A DNA stretch of 52,054 nucleotides from JAKLKS01 sp964370855. Its GTDB lineage: Bacteria; Planctomycetota; JAJSAM01; JAKLKS01. This document shows positions 26,051-32,282 of the stretch, piece after piece. The stretch lies in NCBI GenBank assembly GCA_964370855.1, contig CAYJMF010000022.1, forward strand, positions 1 to 52,054, read 5' to 3'. Both the position numbers and the translations under genes were made by a program. Every line of letters starts with the position of its first letter. Position 1 is the first letter of the stretch. The notes beneath the pieces are model-generated. The model worked only from the letters and a program-made list of their open reading frames with translations. It was not told the origin of the DNA and did no database searches.

Positions 26051-26052
26051 CG

Positions 26053-27327
26053 CTACCTCATGAGGTACTGGGCCCGATCGGCGCCCACGGACACCAGGTG
26101 CACGGGGACCCCGGTCTCCTCCGCGATGCCGTCCACGAAGGCGCGCGCCTTCGCGGGCAGGTCGTCGATGCTCCTGCACGCGGACAGGTCCCCCTCGAAC
26201 CCCGGGAAGTCCCGGTAGACGGGCTTCGCGGCGCGGAGCGAGGCGAGATCCGCGGGGAAGCGGTCCGTGCGGCGGCCCCCGATCTCGTACCCCGTGCAGA
26301 TGCGCAGGCGGGGCATCCCGGAGAGGATGTCGAGCTTCGTGAGGGCGATCTCGTCGGTGTCGCAGAGGGCCGTGGAGTAGCGCACGGAGACGGCGTCGAA
26401 CCACCCGCAGCGGCGGGGGCGCCCCGTGGTGGTGCCGAACTCGCGGCCCCGCTCGCGGATCCGGGTCCCCTCCTCCCCCGCGTCCTCCGTGGGGAAGGGG
26501 CCCTCGCCCACCCGCGTGGCGTAGGCCTTGGCGACGCACACGATGCGGGAGATGGCCCGGGGGGGGATGCCGCTCCCCGAGGGGACGCCGAGGACGGAGG
26601 AGCTGCTCGCGCTCACGTAGGGATAGGTGCCGTGGTCCACGTCGAGGAGCACCGCCTGGGCGCCCTCGCAGAGGAGCCGCTTCCCCGCGGCCAGGGCCGC
26701 GCGGAGGAAGCCCGCGGTGTCCTCCACGAAGGGGGCCACGCGGTCGCGGCTGGCGCGGAGGTCGGAGAGGGCGGCGGCGGCGTCCACGGGCTCCGCCCCC
26801 AGCGCCGCCAGGTGGAGGTTCTTCTCCTCGCAGTTGGAGCGGACCCGCGCCTCCAGGGAGGCGTCGTCGAAGAGGTCGCAGACGCGGATGCCCTTGTAGG
26901 CCACCTTGTCGGAGTAGCAGGGGCCGATGCCGCGGCCCGTGGTGCCGATCTTCCCCGCCCCCCGTGCGTTCTCGTAGGCGGCGTCCAGGGCCCGGTGGTA
27001 GGGCAGGACCAGGTGGGCCCGGTCGGAGATCCGGAGGAGGGCCGGGTCAACGGGGTAGCCGGAGCGGGAAAGCATCTCCAGCTCCTCGAAGAGGACCTTG
27101 AGGTCCAGCACGCAGCCGTTGCCGACGACGGAGACGCACCCCTCGCGGAGGACCCCCACGGGGATGAGGTGGAGCTTGACGGTCCTGCCGTTCACCACCA
27201 CGGTGTGGCCGGTGTTGGCGCCGCCCTGGTAGCGGACCACCATGTCCGCGTCCTCCGACAGGAGGTCGACGATGCGGGCCTTCCCCTCGTCGCCCCACTG
27301 GGCTCCGACGACGCAGGTCACGGGCAT
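26053..27327 (-). CDS. purA: adenylosuccinate synthetase
   Basis: 424 residues, the full family length. It joins IMP and aspartate using GTP in AMP synthesis. It starts MPVTCVVGAQWGDEGKAR: the P-loop is GDEGKAR rather than the usual GDEGKGK. Other conserved parts are NTGHTVVV, GTTGRGIGPCYSDK, EGAQAVLLDVDHGTYPYVS (catalytic loop), GEGPFPTE and FGTTTGRPRRCGWFD. ATG 27327 has GAGGAGG about 10 bases upstream. It leads the purA-uppS-cdsA-phoH-ybeY-kinase run, so the promoter should lie in the 443-base region upstream. Confidence 0.95.
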   Translation of the reverse strand: MPVTCVVGAQWGDEGKARIVDLLSEDADMVVRYQGGANTGHTVVVNGRTVKLHLIPVGVLREGCVSVVGNGCVLDLKVLFEELEMLSRSGYPVDPALLRISDRAHLVLPYHRALDAAYENARGAGKIGTTGRGIGPCYSDKVAYKGIRVCDLFDDASLEARVRSNCEEKNLHLAALGAEPVDAAAALSDLRASRDRVAPFVEDTAGFLRAALAAGKRLLCEGAQAVLLDVDHGTYPYVSASSSSVLGVPSGSGIPPRAISRIVCVAKAYATRVGEGPFPTEDAGEEGTRIRERGREFGTTTGRPRRCGWFDAVSVRYSTALCDTDEIALTKLDILSGMPRLRICTGYEIGGRRTDRFPADLASLRAAKPVYRDFPGFEGDLSACRSIDDLPAKARAFVDGIAEETGVPVHLVSVGADRAQYLMR

Positions 27328-27509
27328 GGTGCGGGCGCCTCCTCACTCGTTGGCGTAAGGGCGGATCTTCGCCTCGGGGAGCCCGCGGGGTCAAGAACGC
27401 CGGACCGCGGATGCGTGCTTCCTGTCGCGGGGCGGGTTCCGGCGGTCGGACCTCGATGCGGGGAGGGGGGGGGGGAGGGGACGGCGGGCAACCTCCGGGA
27501 TTCCGGTGG

Positions 27510-27695
27510 TTCAAGGCACGAACGGTGAACGCCGTCCCCCATGATCCATGGCCCCGATCCCGGCGATTCTCCCGCGGCGACGGAAGGCGTCTCGAATCCC
27601 CGCCTCTGCCTCTCCATCGGTCCCGGAAGAAGGAAGGCGTCCCGTCGTTCAGGGACGCCTTCCTTCTTCCGGGCCCCCCCCGCCGGAGGCGCGCA
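27510..27695 (+). repeat. intergenic repeat, complete copy
   Basis: The best-preserved copy in the window: starts TTCAAGGCACGAACGGTGAA, ends CGCCGGAGGCGCGCA and contains the long hairpin at 27622-27673. It shares the start, the middle and the end with the 9.3-9.9 kb pair and, more weakly, with the copies at 51.8-52.05 kb. Confidence 0.8.
27622..27673. repeat. 22-bp perfect hairpin inside the repeat
   Basis: Arms 27622-27643 and 27652-27673 are perfectly complementary (left arm starts CCCGGAAGAAGGAAGGCG), with an 8-base loop GTCGTTCA. In RNA this would be a very stable stem. It lies in the tsaD upstream region, about 100 bases before the start codon. Confidence 0.9.
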
Positions 27696-27770
27696 GGTCC
27701 CGGGCGATGCCCGCCCGACCCGGCACGCCGAAAGGTGCCCGTCGCCATCGGACCGGAATATGATCCCGCC

Positions 27771-28850
27771 GTGCGCGTCCTCGGCATCGAGAGCTCCTGC
27801 GACGAGACCGCCGCCGCCGTCGTCGAGGACGGCGTGCGGGTGCTGTCCGACGTCGTCGCCTCCCAGGAGGATCTCCACGGCCCCTACGGGGGGGTGGTCC
27901 CGGAGGTGGCGGGGCGGGCCCACGAGGCCGCCGTCGTCCCCGTCATCGCGCGGGCACTCCGGGAGGCGGGCATCGGCCTCGACGGGCTCGACGGCGTGGC
28001 CGTCACCAACCGGCCGGGGCTCGTGGGCTCCCTCCTCGTGGGGGTCCAGGCGGCCAAGTCCATCGCCCTCGTGACGGGCCTTCCCCTCGTGGGCGTCAAC
28101 CACGTCCTCGCCCACGCCCACGCCTGCCGCCTCGGGGGAGCCGACGTGCGGTTCCCCTTCCTCGCCCTCGTGGTCTCCGGGGGGCACACGAGCCTCTACC
28201 TCTGCCGCTCCCCCCTGGAGGAGACCCTCCTCGGCGCCACCGTGGACGACGCCGCCGGCGAGGCCTTCGACAAGGTGGCCGCACTCCTCGGCCTCGGCTT
28301 CCCCGGGGGCCCGGCCGTGGACCGCCTCGCCCGCGAGGGGGACCGGGAAGCCGTCCGCTTCCCCCGGACGCGGGGAGCCCGCGGGAGCCTCGATTTCTCC
28401 TTCAGCGGCCTCAAGACCGCCGTCCTCTACCACCTCCGCGGGCAGGACGCCCGGCCCGGCAAGGGGACGAACCGCGCCGGCGTGCGCCCCGCCGACGTCG
28501 CCGCCTCCTTCCAGGAGGCCCTCGTGGACTCCCTCGTGAAGGTGACCCTCGAGGCGGCCCGGAGCTCCCGCGTCGCCCAGGTGGTGGTCGGCGGGGGCGT
28601 GGCCGCCAACGGCCGCCTCCGGGAGCGATTGGCCGCGGAGGGGGCCCGCGCCGGCCTCGAGGTGATCCTCCCCGCCCCGCGCCTGTGCACCGACAACGGG
28701 GCGATGATCGCCGCCCTCGGCACCCGCCTCCTCGAGGCCGGGGTGCGGGACGGCCTCGACCTCGACGTCCACCCGAGGCTCCTCCGGAACCCCTCCGTGA
28801 AGAAGAAGCCCGTGGCCCGCCGCCCCTCGGCGCCGGCGGTGCGGTCGTGA
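27771..28850 (+). CDS. tsaD: tRNA N6-adenosine threonylcarbamoyltransferase
   Basis: About 359 residues (Kae1/Gcp/TsaD). It transfers threonylcarbamoyl to A37 of ANN-decoding tRNAs together with TsaB and TsaE, which are not in the window. Motifs are GIESSCDETAAAVV, PYGGVVPEVAGRAH, VNHVLAHAHA (metal-binding H-x3-H), VVSGGHTSLY, DDAAGEAFDKVA, SFSGLKTAV, VGGGVAANGRLRERL and CTDNGAMIA. GTG 27771 fits the family start (VRVLGIESSC); an earlier GTG at 27735 is possible. The ribosome binding site is weak. Its TGA overlaps the larB GTG. Confidence 0.95.
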   Translation: MRVLGIESSCDETAAAVVEDGVRVLSDVVASQEDLHGPYGGVVPEVAGRAHEAAVVPVIARALREAGIGLDGLDGVAVTNRPGLVGSLLVGVQAAKSIALVTGLPLVGVNHVLAHAHACRLGGADVRFPFLALVVSGGHTSLYLCRSPLEETLLGATVDDAAGEAFDKVAALLGLGFPGGPAVDRLAREGDREAVRFPRTRGARGSLDFSFSGLKTAVLYHLRGQDARPGKGTNRAGVRPADVAASFQEALVDSLVKVTLEAARSSRVAQVVVGGGVAANGRLRERLAAEGARAGLEVILPAPRLCTDNGAMIAALGTRLLEAGVRDGLDLDVHPRLLRNPSVKKKPVARRPSAPAVRS

Positions 28851-29668
28851 CCGGAGGCGAGGCCCGCCGGATCCTCGAGGACGTCGCCGCGGGAAGGGTC
28901 CCCGTGGACCGGGCCCTGGCGGCCCTGGGCCGGCTCCCCGTCGAGGACCTCGGCTTCGCCCAGGTGGATCACCAGCGGGAGGAGCGGTGCGGCTTCCCCG
29001 AGGTGATCTTCGGGCAGGGGAAGACCCCCTCGGACATCGTGGCCATCGCCGGGGCCGTGCTCGCCCGGGCGGAGCGCCTGCTCGTCACCCGCGTCGAGCC
29101 CGCGGCGGCGGCGGCCCTCCGGGAGGCCTTCCCCGACGCGCGCCACGAGGAGCGGGCCCGCTGCGTGACCGTCCTCCGGGACCGCGAACCCCGCGAGCCC
29201 GTGGGAGGGGTGCTCGTCGTCTGCGCGGGCACCGGAGACCTCCCCGTGGCGGAGGAGGCCCGCGTCACCGCGGAGATCACGGGGAGCCGCGTCCGCACTC
29301 TCTACGACGCGGGGGTGGCCGGCCTCCACCGGCTGCTCTCCCGGACGGAGATGCTGCGGGAGGCGCGCTGCGTCGTGGTCGTGGCGGGCATGGAGGGGGC
29401 TCTCGCCAGCGTGGTCGGGGGGCTCTGCTCCGTCCCCGTCGTCGCCGTCCCCACGAGCATCGGTTACGGCGCCTCCTTCGGGGGGCTCGCGCCGCTGCTC
29501 GCCATGCTGAATTCCTGCGCCGCCGGGGTCGCGGTGGTCAACATCGACAACGGGTTCGGCGCGGGCTACCTGGCGAGCCGGATCAACCGGATGGAGGGCG
29601 CGACGGTCGCCCCGCCCTCGTCCGCGCCGCCCCGCGACCCGTCCGCCCCCGGAGGAGATCACCCTTGA
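28847..29668 (+). CDS. larB: LarB-type pyridinium-3,5-biscarboxylic acid mononucleotide synthase
   Basis: About 273 residues. The C-terminal two thirds are related to PurE (NCAIR mutase): VCAGTGDLPVAEEA, GVAGLHRLL, VVAGMEGALASVVGGL, VPVVAVPTSIGYGASFGGLA and NIDNGFGAGY. LarB carboxylates nicotinic acid adenine dinucleotide in synthesis of the nickel-pincer cofactor of lactate racemase. LarC and LarE, the other steps, are not in the window, so the pathway cannot be confirmed here. GTG 28847 overlaps the tsaD stop (GTGA), and its own stop overlaps the carA start (TTGA), so all three genes are coupled. Confidence 0.9.
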   Translation: MTGGEARRILEDVAAGRVPVDRALAALGRLPVEDLGFAQVDHQREERCGFPEVIFGQGKTPSDIVAIAGAVLARAERLLVTRVEPAAAAALREAFPDARHEERARCVTVLRDREPREPVGGVLVVCAGTGDLPVAEEARVTAEITGSRVRTLYDAGVAGLHRLLSRTEMLREARCVVVVAGMEGALASVVGGLCSVPVVAVPTSIGYGASFGGLAPLLAMLNSCAAGVAVVNIDNGFGAGYLASRINRMEGATVAPPSSAPPRDPSAPGGDHP

Positions 29669-30819
29669 GCGAAGAGCGCGCCCCGGCCCTGCTGGCCCTG
29701 GAGGACGGATCCGTCTTCCGCGGCACCTCCTTCGGCGCCCCCGGCGAGACCTCCGGCGAGGTGGTCTTCAACACCTCGATGCAGGGCTACCAGGAGATCC
29801 TCACGGACCCCTCCTACAAGGGCCAGGTCGTCTGCATGACCTACCCCCTCATCGGGAACTACGGCATCTCCCCCGAGGACGACGAGTCCGACCGCCCCTG
29901 GGTGGAGGCCTTCGTCGTGCGGGAGGCCTGCAGGGTCCCCTCCAGCCACCGCAGCGCCGAGCCACTGGGGACGTACCTCGAGCGCAAGGGGGTCGTCGGC
30001 ATCGAGGGCGTGGACACCCGCAGGCTGACCCGGATCCTCCGCGAGCACGGCGCTCTCCGGGGCGTGGTCTCCACCGTGGAGAGGAGCGCCGACGCGCTGG
30101 TGGACCGGGCGAAGGCGGTCCCCTCCATGGAGGGGCTCGACCTCGCCCGCCTCGTCACCCGCAAGGAGGCGGCCCCCTGGACGGAGGGCCACGTCTCCGC
30201 CTTCGCCACGGAGCGGCGGAAGGCGGCGGGGCCGGAGTTCCACGTGGCGGCCATGGACTTCGGCGCCAAGCGGAACATCCTGCGGAACCTCGTGGACTGC
30301 GGCTTCCGGGTCACGGTGCTGCCCGCGGAGGCCACGGCGGCCGAGGTCCTCGCCCTCTCCCCCGACGGCGTCTTCCTCAGCAACGGCCCCGGGGACCCCG
30401 CCGCGGTGACCTACGCGGCGGAGTGCGTCCGGGGGCTGCTGGGGAAGGTGCCCGTCTTCGGGATCTGCCTCGGGCACCAGATCCTCGCCCACGCCTACGG
30501 GGGGAAGACCTACAAGCTCCCCTTCGGCCACCACGGCGGGAACCACCCCGTGAAGGACCTGGCCACGGGCAGGGTCGAGGTGACCGCCCAGAACCACGGC
30601 TTCGCCGCCCACCCCGACCTCTTCAAGCGCGGGGACGTGGAGCAGACCCACGTGAACCTCAACGACGGGACCTGCGAGGGGATGCGCCACCTCGAGGTCC
30701 CCGCCTTCTCCGTGCAGTACCACCCCGAGGCCGCTCCCGGCCCCCACGACTCCCTGCACCTCTTCGACCGCTTCCGGGAGCTCATCGCGAAGGCGAAAGG
30801 CGGGGACGTTCCTTACTAA
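29665..30819 (+). CDS. carA: carbamoyl-phosphate synthase small subunit
   Basis: 384 residues from a TTG start, set by the TTGA overlap with larB and GGAGGAG about 8 bases upstream. The N-terminal domain shows FNTSMQGYQEILTDPSY and IGNYGI. The C-terminal glutamine amidotransferase has FLSNGPGDP, FGICLGHQIL (nucleophile Cys), GGNHPVKD, QNHGFA and FSVQYHPEAAPGPHDS (His/Glu of the triad). It supplies ammonia to CarB for arginine and pyrimidine synthesis; carB is not in the window. The last residues (GGDVPY) and the stop are encoded by the left arm of the 35-bp palindrome. Confidence 0.96.
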   Translation: MSEERAPALLALEDGSVFRGTSFGAPGETSGEVVFNTSMQGYQEILTDPSYKGQVVCMTYPLIGNYGISPEDDESDRPWVEAFVVREACRVPSSHRSAEPLGTYLERKGVVGIEGVDTRRLTRILREHGALRGVVSTVERSADALVDRAKAVPSMEGLDLARLVTRKEAAPWTEGHVSAFATERRKAAGPEFHVAAMDFGAKRNILRNLVDCGFRVTVLPAEATAAEVLALSPDGVFLSNGPGDPAAVTYAAECVRGLLGKVPVFGICLGHQILAHAYGGKTYKLPFGHHGGNHPVKDLATGRVEVTAQNHGFAAHPDLFKRGDVEQTHVNLNDGTCEGMRHLEVPAFSVQYHPEAAPGPHDSLHLFDRFRELIAKAKGGDVPY

Positions 30820-30898
30820 CTAACTAACTCCACGGACACCCTCGGCACCTCGTGAGGTGGGTGGTGGAGTTAGTTAGTTAGTAAGGAACGTCCCCGCC
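30799..30898. terminator. perfect 35-bp inverted repeat with stops in all six frames
   Basis: Left arm 30799-30833, right arm 30864-30898, perfectly complementary; the loop is 30 bases (30834-30863) and holds an inner stem CACCTC/GAGGTG. Each arm contains three tandem TAAC units, giving TAA at 30817, 30821 and 30825, one per frame; the right arm does the same on the other strand. The element separates convergent carA and the S41 protease gene. It may serve as a bidirectional terminator or be a mobile palindromic unit. Confidence 0.88.
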
Positions 30899-30926
30899 TC
30901 TCCCCGCCTCTCGCCTCTCGCCTCCC

Positions 30927-32210
30927 TCACCTTCCGGCGGCGGCGGCTCCGTCCCTGAGGACGGCGAGGGCGCGGTCGAGGACGACGTCGGGCGGCGGTT
31001 CCGCCCCCTCCGGCAGGGCATCCCAGTCGAGTCCCATCTGGGCCTCGAAGGCGGCGTCCATGGCCTTTCGTTGGGCGTCGTCGGCGGCCACGGGGACGTC
31101 GGGAACGATGCCCCCGCGGACCCCGCGGGCGTCGTCCCTCTGGAGGTTGCGGCCGAAGGGAGTGTAGTAGCGGGCCGTCGTCAGGCGGACGGCCACCTCC
31201 TCCCCCTGGAGGCGGATGGGGACGATGCGCTGCACCAGGAACTTCCCGTAGGTCCTCTCCCCCACCAGCACCGCCCGGCGGTGGTCCTGCAGGGCCCCGG
31301 CGAGGATCTCCGCGGCGCTGGCCGTGGTCCCGTCCACGAGGAGGACCAGCGGCTCCTCGAGCATGTCGTCGGGGTCGGCGTCGGCGGCCTGGGGGTCGTC
31401 CCCGTTCCTCCCCCGGGTGATCACCACCGCCCCCCCGGAGAGGAAGCAGTCCGCCGCGGCGACGGACGCGGGGAGGACCCCGCCGTAGTCCGACCGGAGA
31501 TCGAGGACCAGGGAGCGGACCCCGTCCTTGCGGAGCTTCGCGAGGGCGGTCCGGAGGTCGGCCGCGGTGTTCTCCTGGAAGCGCACGATCCGGAGGTAGC
31601 CGATGCCCGCCTCCGCGTCGACCATCCGCACGCCCACGACGCTGTCGATCTTGACCTTCGACCGGACGACGACGGCGCTCCGCTCCCCCGCGGAGCCGGG
31701 GCTCCGCCACGTGACGCGGACCGGGGTGGTCGGCTCCCCCCTCAGGCGCTGCAGCACGTCGCGGCGGGCCTCCACGGTGGTGGACGCCCCGTCGATGGAG
31801 AGGAGGAGATCCCCGGCGCGGATGCCGGCCGTCCACGCCGGGTCCCCCCGGCGGGCCGCGCGGACGAGGATCCCGTCCTCCGTCGCCGACCCGATGATCC
31901 CGACCCCCCCGAACTCCCCCTGCGTCTCCTGCTCCATGGCCCGCCGCTCGTCGGGGGTGTAGAACTCGCAGTAGGGATCGAGCCCGTTCAGGTAGCCCTT
32001 GCAGGCCGCGAAGAAGAGCCCCCGTGCCTGCTCCGGCGGGACCTCGTCCACGTAGGCCTGCTCGACGAGGGAGCGCATCTCCGTCACGACGTCGTCGGAC
32101 CAGTAGATGGTGGGGCCGGGCCGGGCCCGCGCCTCGGAGGCGAGGTAGCCGAGCCCCGCCGCCAGCAGGAGGAGAGGCGACACGAAGAGGAAGAAGGTGC
32201 GCGATGTCAT
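30927..32210 (-). CDS. S41 C-terminal-processing-type protease with PDZ domain
   Basis: About 427 residues. ATG 32210 is chosen over two upstream ATGs because GGAGG lies 7 bases before it and a signal anchor follows (FFLFVSPLLLLAAGLGYLAS). The PDZ domain (about 95-170) contains GEFGGVGIIG and GIRAGDLLLSIDG. The peptidase domain carries the catalytic Ser in DGTTASAAEILAGAL and Lys in GERTYGKFLVQ. It should cleave C-terminal tails of periplasmic or membrane proteins. It is the last gene of the minus-strand envelope run, about 70 bases after the Wzc-like gene. A role in regulated proteolysis of envelope proteins is inference. Confidence 0.93.
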   Translation of the reverse strand: MTSRTFFLFVSPLLLLAAGLGYLASEARARPGPTIYWSDDVVTEMRSLVEQAYVDEVPPEQARGLFFAACKGYLNGLDPYCEFYTPDERRAMEQETQGEFGGVGIIGSATEDGILVRAARRGDPAWTAGIRAGDLLLSIDGASTTVEARRDVLQRLRGEPTTPVRVTWRSPGSAGERSAVVVRSKVKIDSVVGVRMVDAEAGIGYLRIVRFQENTAADLRTALAKLRKDGVRSLVLDLRSDYGGVLPASVAAADCFLSGGAVVITRGRNGDDPQAADADPDDMLEEPLVLLVDGTTASAAEILAGALQDHRRAVLVGERTYGKFLVQRIVPIRLQGEEVAVRLTTARYYTPFGRNLQRDDARGVRGGIVPDVPVAADDAQRKAMDAAFEAQMGLDWDALPEGAEPPPDVVLDRALAVLRDGAAAAGR

Positions 32211-32282
32211 GGCCGGCCTCCGGGACGGGTCCATTCTACGGGAACGCACGGGAAGGGCGGAGGTGCGGCCCCGGCCCCGGGT

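Larger units (their letters stand above)
27328..27770. other. divergent purA/tsaD intergenic region
   Basis: About 440 bases between divergent genes. It must hold both promoters, but I see no clear sigma-70 pair. The right half is a copy of the intergenic repeat with its hairpin. A G-run (about 27464-27480) lies at its left. No gene supported; short frames here are repeat translations. Confidence 0.7.

Noticed and set aside
27510..27695. Small proteins encoded in the intergenic repeat
   Set aside because: The frames differ between copies and are interrupted in the diverged copies; the conserved feature is the hairpin, not a reading frame.
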